A stretch of 64,000 bases of DNA, from contig NC_085137.1 in the NCBI RefSeq assembly GCF_035046485.1, positions 497,176,772 to 497,240,771 of the forward strand, read 5' to 3'. This DNA comes from Aedes albopictus. Lineage: Eukaryota > Arthropoda > Insecta > Diptera > Culicidae. Both the position numbers and the translations under genes were made by a program. The notes beneath the pieces were generated by a model that was given only the letters and a program-made list of their open reading frames with translations, did no database searches and was not told the DNA's origin. Below are positions 34,901-39,400 of the stretch, piece after piece; the stretch's first letter is position 1; the number at the start of each line of letters is the position of its first letter.

Positions 34901-36447
34901 CTCGGTTCATATTATTTTTTTATTCTTCAATCACTTAACTTAATTTACAGCTCTTTTGTCCACTAGGGCACTGCGTGAGCCATTCCAATTGGAAGTTGTA
35001 TTTACACTTACAGCGCCTAAATGTATTCTATTCTAATTCTACTACACTGAGAAATATTTCTACTCAATGGCTGAGTTGGGCTTACTCAGAAATCGAAAAA
35101 TCCTTTGTTTTCTTACTCAGTTTCTGTTAAAAGTGGGACAACCCATTGGCAATGGGTTGTCCCACTTTTAGCTGAAACTGAGTAAGAATACAAAGGATTT
35201 TTCGATTTCTGAGTAAGGCCAACTCAGTCACTGAGTAGAATTTTTTCTCTGTGTATATCGAACTGGTTGCCTTTACGCTGCTGTCACTTTTCTACCCTGT
35301 CCGTGGTGTTGATATGTACACTGAGAAATATTTCTACTCAATGGCTGAGTTGGGCTTACTCAGAAATCGAAAAATCCTTTGTTTTCTTACTCAGTTTCTG
35401 TTAAAAGTGGGACAACCCATTGGCAATGGGTTGTCCCACTTTTAGCTGAAACTGAGTAAGAATACAAAGGATTTTTCGATTTCTGAGTAAGGCCAACTCA
35501 GTCACTGAGTAGAATTTTTTCTCTGTGTAGCTGTTCATTGTTCCTTTTTCCAGTCCGGTTGGTGGTGCATAATATTGCCGTTCGCCGATGTCCAAGTATC
35601 CGGGTCCATTTGAGCCATGGGCTCAGAAGAGGGTCAGTGTCAGCTGCTCTCAGGGGGAAAGAGCATCAACTGACGAAAGTGCCGGAGCTGGGATCGAACC
35701 CATGACCATCTGCTTATGAGGCAAAAGTGTGACCAATTGCACCACGGGGCCCGGCAACTTTCATATTATTCTGTTGCTAATTTTCCGTTGCTATTTTTTA
35801 CGGCTGGCTCGCAGGGCCGGCCATCAACCCTCGGATATTCTTTTCGGAGTATCATATGATGCACAGTTGAGAATAGAGTTCTTCACCGGCACTCGATCAG
35901 TTGCCCCTAACATGGGGAACAGACGCTGTTGTGAGCCGCTCCTCTGACCGGGGTAGGGTACCCGATCTTCCCTGATATTGCTCACAATTTCCGGCCGGCA
36001 CTACGAGAAGGTAGCGATAAGAGTTGCTGAGAAGATGCTAATGTTCTCAATGCGATTTGTATTACGCATTAGCCAGCCTTTACTGTACCTAGGTACTAAG
36101 GTACGAAAATCCGTGTATAACCGTATTTCCTTTACTTCTTCAGGGTGGCACCTGGATCGGTGTGGAGCTGGACACGCCCACCGGCAAGAACGACGGCACG
36201 GTCCAGGGAATACAGTACTTCAACTGTAAGCAGAAGCATGGAATTTTCGTCCGGGTGGACAAGCTCATCCTGGACAAACGGGGTCGTGCAATCCGAGAGC
36301 TGAAGCGGGCCGAAAAGATGAAGGGTAGGTAGACTGAGAGTGAATCGGGAGTTTTGGATCTAATCATTTTTTCCTTTCTTCCTTCGATTAGCGGAGTTTG
36401 CTGGCCAGAAGGGCAAACCGGTCAGTGCGACCGGCCCACGTAAATGA
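3613..36447 (+). CDS. Khc-73: Khc-73 / KIF13 kinesin-3 heavy chain (C-terminal ~1,690 aa, 10 exons)
   Basis: Plus-end microtubule motor of the kinesin-3 family. Seen: exons 3613-4972, 7779-9806, 11255-11400, 12791-12878, 20616-20711, 22633-23112, 25097-25600, 25665-25798, 36144-36324 and 36392-36447 all have AG/GT borders. Their phases match at every junction, giving 5,073 nt (1,690 codons plus TGA). Domains in order: distal motor with switch I and II, neck/coiled coil, FHA, the KIF13-type stalk, low-complexity acidic tail, CAP-Gly. The motor-FHA-stalk-CAP-Gly order is diagnostic of KIF13A/KIF13B/Khc-73. From the family, roughly the first 200 residues, including the ATP P-loop, must lie upstream. 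Known for fly Khc-73 and KIF13B: the stalk binds the guanylate-kinase domain of Discs-large, linking the motor to spindle orientation and vesicle transport. Exons are GC-richer than the AT-rich introns. The last intron but one is 10.3 kb and full of transposons. Confidence 0.95.
5139..5214. mobile_element. 76-bp mini-MITE
   Basis: Starts CTGCCGCCACTCGCA and ends GCGAGTGGGGGCAG; flanked by CATA on both sides (5135-5138 and 5215-5218). It is absent from the matching position of the opposite arm of the surrounding foldback, which shows that it is an insertion. Confidence 0.75.
5244..5307 (+). mobile_element. 64-bp 3' tail of a non-LTR element/SINE
   Basis: A perfect 9-bp target duplication TGTTCTACG (5235-5243 and 5308-5316) surrounds a fragment ending in AAATAAATCAATCAATCAA. 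It is absent from the opposite foldback arm. It is an extreme 5'-truncated retrotransposition event. Confidence 0.8.
6265..7271 (-). pseudogene. Degenerate RTE/JAM1-like reverse transcriptase remnant
   Basis: The minus strand carries broken pieces of a non-LTR RT. The block around 6471-6671 reads [18 protein letters not shown], the fingers motif. The DNA is alignable by eye with 31165-32540, for example CTGAAGTTCTCACATTCCAA at about 6540 against 31891. There are many frameshifts and stops. A SINE sits at its right edge. Confidence 0.6.
7283..7532 (-). mobile_element. Feilai-type SINE
   Basis: Inverted copy with head, B box and AGA-type tail, bounded by a perfect 11-bp target duplication CCAACGTTATT (7272-7282 and 7533-7543). 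It contributes the spurious upstream codons of the open frame that runs into the Khc-73 exon at 7779. Confidence 0.88.
7779..9806 (+). CDS. Khc-73: Khc-73 exon: stalk, MAGUK-binding region and mid-tail
   Basis: Acceptor TTTACAG ends at 7778; donor GTAAGT begins at 9807; phase 1 in and out. It encodes 676 residues. It starts with a conserved stretch containing [18 protein letters not shown] and an EANVLAEEM coiled coil, the region of KIF13B/Khc-73 reported to contact Discs-large. It continues through the kinesin-3 mid-region, which includes a [10 protein letters not shown] stretch and the long helix [19 protein letters not shown]. The same frame stays open upstream to 7397, but 7397-7532 is an inverted SINE and 7533-7778 is intron, so those codons are not part of the protein. 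Confidence 0.95.
9840..10003. mobile_element. 164-bp hairpin MITE with 8-bp target duplication
   Basis: Ends CATTGGCGTAGCTA and TAGCTACGCCAATG; the two halves pair almost throughout, leaving a short central loop. The target duplication TGTTTAAG is perfect (9832-9839 and 10004-10011). Eight bases suggest a hAT-type transposase (inference). It starts 33 bp after the splice donor of the 2-kb Khc-73 exon. Confidence 0.88.
10021..10985. mobile_element. MITE with GATGAAGCCACAC ends and internal AACAAA/TTATT repeats
   Basis: The left subterminal sequence to about 10140 pairs with 10890-10985, including GGGTAGAAG and GATGAAGCCACAC. The interior repeats AACAAA and TTATT words in both orientations. 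There is no coding potential. The borders are approximate and no target duplication was confirmed. Confidence 0.65.
11255..11400 (+). CDS. Khc-73: Khc-73 exon: tail segment after the stalk
   Basis: Acceptor TCATTCCAG ends at 11254; donor CAG/GTAAAG at 11400. Phase 1 in, phase 0 out. It encodes [20 protein letters not shown] and a helical continuation, ending VPNFSQ. The [13 protein letters not shown] helix is typical of the KIF13 tail. The frame stays open to 11817 in the intron by chance; the intronic part is T-rich and shows no protein character. Confidence 0.92.
12322..12369 (+). CDS. Khc-73: Possible 48-nt Khc-73 microexon (alternative)
   Basis: A 48-nt stretch that ends at a strong donor (GTAAGTATA from 12370) and is preceded by AG at 12320-12321. 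Read in the only phase compatible with its neighbours (0 in, 0 out) it gives 16 stop-free residues, [16 protein letters not shown]. It lies between two exons that also meet at phase 0, so it could be included or skipped without changing frame. The weak point is the acceptor: it follows a run of ten A residues and has no pyrimidine tract. It could also belong to a longer exon with an acceptor I did not find. Treat as tentative. Confidence 0.35.
12791..12878 (+). CDS. Khc-73: Khc-73 exon: short tail exon
   Basis: Acceptor CCGTTCTAG ends at 12790; donor GTAAGG from 12879. Phase 0 in, phase 1 out, 88 nt. It encodes a serine-rich segment with [15 protein letters not shown], which resembles a phosphorylatable RSES/14-3-3-type site of the KIF13 tail (inference). 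The AUG at its first base is an internal Met, not a start. The following intron is 7.7 kb and consists almost entirely of nested retroelements. Confidence 0.85.
13306..15911 (+). mobile_element. Gag-only non-LTR element with poly(A), nested in R1-like ORF1
   Basis: An N-terminal gag piece ([20 protein letters not shown], from ATG at 14314) and a larger piece from about 15069 carry a zinc knuckle [14 protein letters not shown]. An A-rich stretch at 15538-15562 is where the frame shifts into a second frame that ends at 15828. AATAAATAAATG and a poly(A) follow to 15911. No reverse transcriptase is present. A degenerate target duplication AAATCGTTGGCTC/AAATCGCTGGTCC flanks it, and the host gag frame resumes immediately after the poly(A). 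14475-15065 is non-coding and may hold another insertion. Confidence 0.6.
13350..14290. mobile_element. TA-flanked MITE, GGGGCATAATGAGC family
   Basis: Ends GGGGTAGGCGGGGCATAATG and its complement, flanked by TA (13348-13349 and 14291-14292). The word GGGGCATAATGAGC recurs one to two more times next to each end. It is 941 bp and AT-rich, with no coding frame. It is structurally parallel to the element at 2616-3405. Confidence 0.8.
16196..17375. other. Unidentified insert within the R1-like ORF1
   Basis: About 1.2 kb of AT-rich sequence separates two consecutive parts of the surrounding gag. I see no terminal repeats, RT or transposase motifs. The ORF at 16785-17024 has no recognisable features. 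Its presence between collinear gag parts is the only evidence that it is an insertion. Confidence 0.35.
17761..19137 (+). mobile_element. 5'-truncated R1-clade retrotransposon (ORF2 C-terminus and 3' UTR)
   Basis: It starts inside ORF2 at [10 protein letters not shown] and runs through the typical R1 C-terminus, with the zinc motif [20 protein letters not shown], to a stop at 18430. A GC-rich 3' UTR of 700 bp and an A-rich end follow. A perfect 14-bp target duplication AGCTCCCCGTAGGT lies at 17747-17760 and 19139-19152. Removing it restores continuity of the surrounding R1-like gag. The ORF is intact over 223 codons, so it is younger than its host element. Confidence 0.88.
19331..19869. other. 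Intronic sequence, no gene recognised
   Basis: It follows the last gag zinc knuckle. Short frames only; it may be remaining, unrecognisable parts of the R1-like element. Confidence 0.3.
19870..20300 (-). mobile_element. tRNA-headed SINE, second family
   Basis: The minus strand begins CCGGGCCCGTAGCGTAGTGG, with an A-box-like GTAGCGTAGTGG and a B-box-like GGTTTGATCCC, followed by a body of about 350 bp and a tail ending GAAGAATAATA. The same sequence recurs at 34917-35759. It is distinct from Feilai. Confidence 0.7.
20301..20615. other. Intronic sequence before Khc-73 exon
   Basis: No gene or repeat recognised apart from a T run at 20311. It ends at the acceptor at 20614-20615. Confidence 0.4.
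20616..20711 (+). CDS. Khc-73: Khc-73 exon: polar linker of tail
   Basis: Acceptor TATTCACAG ends at 20615; donor GTAAGT from 20712. It is 96 nt, phase 1 in and out, so it could be skipped without a frameshift. It encodes a polar, Thr/Asn/Ser-rich segment including [20 protein letters not shown], with no recognisable fold, as expected for the disordered kinesin-13-type tail. It is too short to appear as a stand-alone ORF; it is supported by splice sites and matching phase. Confidence 0.82.
21021..21965. mobile_element. Long-arm foldback MITE (TA target)
   Basis: Ends CAGTGTATCAAACAATTGTC and its complement, with TA on both sides (21019-21020 and 21966-21967). Arms of about 400 bp pair with mismatches around a short centre near 21480. 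It is 945 bp and non-coding; terminal CAGTG and TA indicate Tc1/mariner descent. Confidence 0.85.
22032..22148. mobile_element. Palindromic mini-element, CCGTGAGGTCGCCATTC family (copy 1)
   Basis: GGTCGCCATTCACCGCTC and GTTTCATACGATTT at the left are mirrored by AAATCGTATGAAACGAGCG and GAATGGCGACCTCACGG at the right. It carries a partial internal duplication of the ATTCACCGCTC segment. Non-coding. Confidence 0.75.
22633..23112 (+). CDS. Khc-73: Khc-73 exon: acidic/aromatic motif and glycine-rich tail
   Basis: Acceptor AACAAACAG ends at 22632; donor GTGAGT from 23113. It is 480 nt, phase 1 in and out. It encodes a conserved-looking acidic, tyrosine-rich block ([13 protein letters not shown]), then a glycine repeat tract ([17 protein letters not shown]) and a Ser-rich stretch ending SIRSLSVGE. 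The glycine tract comes from a GGT-repeat DNA segment near 22915-22965 and may vary in length between alleles. Two related palindromic mini-elements flank this exon (see findings). Confidence 0.9.
23205..23273. mobile_element. Palindromic mini-element, CCGTGAGGTCGCCATTC family (copy 2)
   Basis: ATACCGTGAGGTCG at the left and CGACCTCACGGTAT at the right, with the CATACGATTTGAAGCG centre shared with copy 1. It is 69 bp, 92 bp after the donor of the 480-nt Khc-73 exon. Confidence 0.75.
23463..23733 (+). mobile_element. Feilai-type SINE (full length)
   Basis: The forward copy shows all parts: A box TTAGCCTAGTGGTTAAGG, B box GGGTTCGATTCCC, body, and an (AGA)n tail. The target duplication is GCAAAGTTGAAG / GCAATGTTGAAG (23451-23462 and 23734-23745; 11 of 12 identical). 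Confidence 0.9.
23821..25015. mobile_element. 1.2-kb foldback element with ~510-bp arms
   Basis: Ends ATTAGGCCTGTCCAGC and GCTGGACAGGCCTAAT, flanked by TA-repeat DNA. Arms 23821-24334 and 24504-25015 pair at high identity; about 170 bp forms the loop. The ORF at 24154-24399 is an arm artefact. It ends 81 bp before the next Khc-73 exon. Confidence 0.85.
25097..25600 (+). CDS. Khc-73: Khc-73 exon: disordered acidic tail
   Basis: Acceptor CCTTACAG ends at 25096; the donor is a weaker GTACGG from 25601, followed by a 64-bp intron. Phase 1 in and out. It encodes about 168 residues with clustered acidic runs ([10 protein letters not shown], then EGDDEEEEE) and Gln repeats, preceding the CAP-Gly domain. 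The motif RASEPAIL may be a phospho-site (inference). If the small intron is retained, translation stops at 25609-25611, which would make a product lacking CAP-Gly. Confidence 0.9.
25665..25798 (+). CDS. Khc-73: Khc-73 exon: first half of CAP-Gly domain
   Basis: Acceptor TGTTTTCAG ends at 25664; donor CAG/GTAAGG at 25798. Phase 1 in, phase 0 out. It encodes [20 protein letters not shown] and ends in IGGTHFQ, the N-terminal strands of a CAP-Gly microtubule plus-end/EB-binding domain. The domain is finished by the exon 10.3 kb downstream. Any transcript terminating in this long intron would lose it. Confidence 0.92.
27378..27597 (+). repeat. 5' LTR of copia element
   Basis: Begins TGTTAGAGGGACAACG and ends CATCCCAATA; holds AATAAATC (possible polyadenylation signal). 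One G/A difference from the 3' LTR in the CCAAAAAGTTAAC word. Confidence 0.92.
27711..28787 (+). CDS. Copia Gag fused in frame to C-terminal RNase H (358 aa)
   Basis: ATG at 27711 ([16 protein letters not shown]) opens a copia-type Gag with the [17 protein letters not shown] start and a CCHC zinc knuckle [14 protein letters not shown] near residue 220. After about residue 255 the frame jumps to the end of Pol: [42 protein letters not shown] and ADILTKPLG, the RNase H C-terminus. The first RNase H strand and its catalytic Asp are missing, so nuclease activity is unlikely. Frame and stop (28785-28787) are intact. It could still package RNA if full elements supply RT and integrase (inference). 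Confidence 0.85.
   Translation: MADSKVPVDKLNDQNYAIWKFKVRLLLTREKVLDVVTNPKPANADAAWVENDEKAQAIIGLALEDGQLIHVMQKSTAKEMWDALKDYHERSSLSSIIHVVRQLITLRMPDDGDMAEHLKQMTALRIRLSALGEDVKDHWFVALMLSSLPESYGGLIMALESRPDADLTIDFVKGKLLDEGRRRVENASSSEKVLVTGSWKKNSAVEPKVKKGRLCHYCKKEGHIRRDCRKMVQDQQEKEKSQQANIVGKAKSEYVSLCEASQELVWLLALFKDLGVQQGGPVTIREDNQSCIQFVGAERSTRRSKHIETKQQYVKELFENNVLNLEYCSTDEMAADILTKPLGSVKHRKLAGMLGLSP
28811..29030 (+). repeat. 3' LTR of copia element
   Basis: Same 220-bp sequence as the 5' LTR apart from one base; followed by GTAGA. Confidence 0.92.
30431..30787. mobile_element. 357-bp MITE with ~48-bp inverted ends
   Basis: TGGCGCACGCTATGTCTGAA at the left is mirrored by TTCAGACATAGCGTGTGGCG at the right, and pairing continues through TGTACATC. 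Non-coding. Confidence 0.7.
31165..32540 (-). pseudogene. RTE/JAM1-like non-LTR remnant
   Basis: The minus strand near 31157-31348 reads [20 protein letters not shown], the C-terminal block of RTE-type ORF2 proteins. Further right, broken RT motifs align with 6265-7271. Stops and shifts throughout. A run of ten C residues near 32568 lies just beyond it. Confidence 0.65.
32640..33320. mobile_element. Foldback element
   Basis: 32740-32900 pairs with 33040-33215: CATCGCGATTGAAATTTGTATG against CATACAAACTTCAATCGCGATG, and GACCGCAAAGCGATCC against GGATCGCCTTGCGGTC. The exact ends are uncertain. Confidence 0.65.
33400..34140 (-). repeat. Dispersed repeat, related to 53540-53840
   Basis: 33410-33735 is the diverged inverted complement of about 53550-53830; shared words include GTAGTTGCTACTCCGTGATTG and the GGCCACGTCCTTACGGTCATCG region. 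It continues through CACTTGTCGGCGCC to 34130. No coding capacity. Element class unknown. Confidence 0.55.
34170..34561 (-). mobile_element. Possible SINE-like insertion flanked by 18-bp direct repeat
   Basis: AAGAACAAAAACTGATAT occurs at 34152-34169 and 34562-34579. The enclosed 392 bp contains, on the minus strand near 34402-34331, a tRNA-like stretch with GAGTGGTAAGCATCGG and B-box-like AGGTTCAATGC. The repeat lies next to an ORF fragment (34588-34809) that I cannot identify. Confidence 0.4.
35045..35253. mobile_element. 209-bp palindromic MITE (copy A)
   Basis: Ends CACTGAGAAA and TTTCTCTGTG, flanked by TA. It is strongly self-pairing around CCCATTGGCAATGGG. It matches copy B base for base by my reading. 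Confidence 0.85.
35319..35527. mobile_element. 209-bp palindromic MITE (copy B)
   Basis: Apparently identical to copy A, 65 bp further on, same orientation, also flanked by TA. Both are inside one SINE. Confidence 0.85.
36144..36324 (+). CDS. Khc-73: Khc-73 exon: second half of CAP-Gly domain
   Basis: Acceptor TTCTTCAG ends at 36143; donor GTAGGT from 36325. Phase 0 in, phase 1 out. It encodes [10 protein letters not shown], the signature loop GKNDGTVQG, and [10 protein letters not shown], completing the CAP-Gly fold. The signature GKNDG that binds C-terminal EEY/F tails is intact. A basic helix follows (KRAEKMK). Confidence 0.95.
36392..36447 (+). CDS. Khc-73: Khc-73 terminal coding exon
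   Basis: Acceptor TTCGATTAG ends at 36391 after a 67-bp intron. The frame gives [18 protein letters not shown] followed by TGA at 36445-36447. The short basic C-terminus is consistent with KIF13-type proteins, which end soon after CAP-Gly. Confidence 0.9.
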
Positions 36448-39400
36448 TACGGGTTTAACCGGGGTCTCAGCACCGCGATGATGTCGAGCGGGTCCTGCTC
36501 GGCTGCTGCGGTGGCGAGGCCGATGCCACGAAGACGGTTCGTACCCAAGTCCGCCTCCATGGCGGCATTCGGACGGACGAAGTAGAATATAACTGTCTAG
36601 CAGTAATAGCACATAACCTCCCTTGCCGGATGTTCCTCGCTCAGCTTCCCCTCAGTCAAAGGACGGGGAAAGTGGTGGGAATTCCGAGAGAGGGATCAAT
36701 CAGTAACCGAAGAGAAAAAAGAGATTCGTTTCATCAACCACCCTAGATCATCCTCGATAGTGTACCTTGTTTTTTCGTGATTAAGTTTACAAAGTCGTGA
36801 TACATAAACATAATAGCCGAAAGGATTTACCCACTATGAGAAATGTCGGTATGTATAAGCATGATTTCTGAGCAATGAAAGGATAATAATTGTCTATCAA
36901 ATTATTTCAATTATTTATACTTTTGTAGTGTGTGACATAGAAAAAGACATATTGCATCCAAATCAAGCTTTTCCCGTAAATCAGAAAAAAGGGTAACTGA
37001 AACCTAAACAAAAATATATTTATTGAATAAGCGTTTGCAAGTGCATTCTAGATAGAACGAGTGAAAAGCCGTTATTAAGAAGAAACAAAAAAAAAACGTG
37101 TCAGGAAAGCAAATTTACGATCCAGAAAACGATATGAAACCAACCAACCAGTTCTGTCCAAGGTGAAGCCACAACCACAAACAAGCTCTAAAAGTTATTA
37201 TCAGCTATATTGTATACACCGTAAGCATAAAAACAAAAATTGTGTAAATTGGAAAAAAGTTCACCCCTTTAAGGAGGAGAACAATTATTGAATATGTGAC
37301 ACTATATATTGCTAATGAGAATCAAGAACTCAACACATACACACACAAACACACAACCAGAACAACAACAACAACAACTTTGTAGCCAAAATCATCAGAC
37401 GAAGCAGGAGACAAGGGGTTCAAAGACAAAGACGATTGCGATATAAGAACTATGAATATTTATATTTATACACAAACAAACAAAACAAAAATTAACAATA
37501 CGTCTTATAAAACGATTTATTCTACCGCGCTTCTTTGCTACAAACAAACAAACACACGACAAAGCCAAAAAGAAATAAGGCAAGGATTTTTCAATCTCTT
37601 TCTTCTCTGTATAAAAAGCAAAATCTCTATACACGACAGCAGCGGTGCAGAACGATCGCATTTGCGAAAAGAACAATAGTACCCAGAGTCAGCGATGAAG
37701 GAAATCGAAATGTTACACAGGGAAAAATTTCTACTCAATGACTGAGTTGGCCTTACTCAGGAATCGAAAAATCCTTTGTTTTCTTACTCAGATTCCGTTA
37801 AAAGTGGGACAACCCATTGCCAATGGGTTGTTCCACTTTTAGCCGAAACTGAGTAAGAAAACAAAGGATTTTTCGGCCAACTCAGTCATTGAGTAGAATT
37901 TTTTCTCGGTGTAAACACACAAAGCACAGCTTGAAATCGGACTAGTAGAAGAGGAACGTGAAAAACCCTGAGTGCACAGTGGATCGGATTTCGGAATGCA
38001 GTTTGGATTGACGAAGTTAATGAAGTGACCATTTGCATTGATAATAAAGAATAAGGTGACTCCCCATTTAATTTATACGACGAGTCATTTTCTCATCTCG
38101 ATATACGAATCCGACTTTTGTCACGTCACTCTATTCTCAGAATGAGCACAAATAAAAGTTGAAAACTACAAAAACGAACATCCAGGAACTTGAAAGTACC
38201 GATCAAGTTCCAAAGAGCATCTTTAACAGCTTTCAAGCTGTTCAAGTAGCTGACAGTGAGTTAAACTTGTGTGTGAAGTTCTAAACAGGTTCAATGTGGA
38301 CTTTTGATTACTTGGGATGTTTGCTGAAACCAAGTTGTAATTGAGTCTGTATGAAACAAAGAGTTTTAAAAAGTTCCGAACATTTGAGTTTGTTTCAGAA
38401 AACAGCTTATTGAAAAACATACTTAGATAAGTGTAAAAATTCGCTAGCAAATTTGGAGTAGGACTTCACAATTGACAAAGGACTACGCTTTTCAACTCCA
38501 ACTCTATATTTTTGAAATAAATTTCGCGGCAGCTTTTCAGATAATCGCGAGAAGATATTTTAACACTCGAAATTAGCCGACTAAACACCAATCAGGGACT
38601 CCACATCAATCCAGCCGATTTCTCAACCACGACGCACTGTGCAATCAAGAGATAGGAAATTTTCATCGAAGAAGCCCAAGCTTGAAGCGTAAAGGAAGAG
38701 AATAGAATAGCCCACACCAGGAACCAGAGAACCGATTAGTAGTCGACCATAGAATCCTATTGCGGTAAGAAATTCAACTAACTTTTTCCCAGCAGTCAGT
38801 CAGTGAAATCGTTATCAGTAGAATAGAGTTTAAAAATCAATGTGATGATGTGTCCAGTCGCGCCATCTTCTACAGTAGGCACGGTACATAGGCAGTAGGC
38901 GGCGACCGCAATGTAACAAGAGACTACCCGAAAACCAAAACGGAAATTTAAACATTCAGTGAGTCCATCCCTTTTCGACATGAAACAACTTTTTTTTTTG
39001 AGTATTGGTTTTACAACAATTTAGATGAAAACAATGGAAAAAATCGATCGTATATCATTAGAGTTGAGTAGGCAGTGGTGTTATTTTTCTAATCCCTCTC
39101 GACTTCGGCATATTTTCTGATAAGTAGTCAAAACTGTGTGTTTTATCTATTCGAGGCTTCGGAACTTTGGGAAAGGAACTGATTTTTTTTTTCAGTGTAG
39201 TTATGCAAAAGGTATTGGATCAAATAACCGAAGAGAGCAAGAAGACGAATGAGATCCTTCAAAGTTTGGAACGGGGCGGAGATGTTTTTGTTTTCATCGA
39301 AAACCTAGAAACGAATCGAAATGCAAATGTGAGAAAACATAAAAATTCTGTTCAATAAGAGGAAAAAACAAAATACGAATAACTACTCTTCAAACTTCTC

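Larger units (their letters stand above)
34917..35759 (-). mobile_element. tRNA-headed SINE (second family) carrying two MITEs
   Basis: Same family as 19870-20300. A perfect 11-bp target duplication TTCATATTATT lies at 34906-34916 and 35760-35770. The body is interrupted twice by a 209-bp MITE at TA sites; with these removed the SINE is about 420 bp. Head at the right end: CCGGGCCCCGTGGTGCAATTGG with B-box GGTTCGATCCC. Confidence 0.82.

Noticed and set aside
39189..39358. Coding-looking frame MQKVLDQITEESKKTNEILQ...
   Set aside because: It is preceded by an acceptor-like T run but has no donor or partner exon, and lies in the probable Khc-73 3' UTR; not enough for a gene call.
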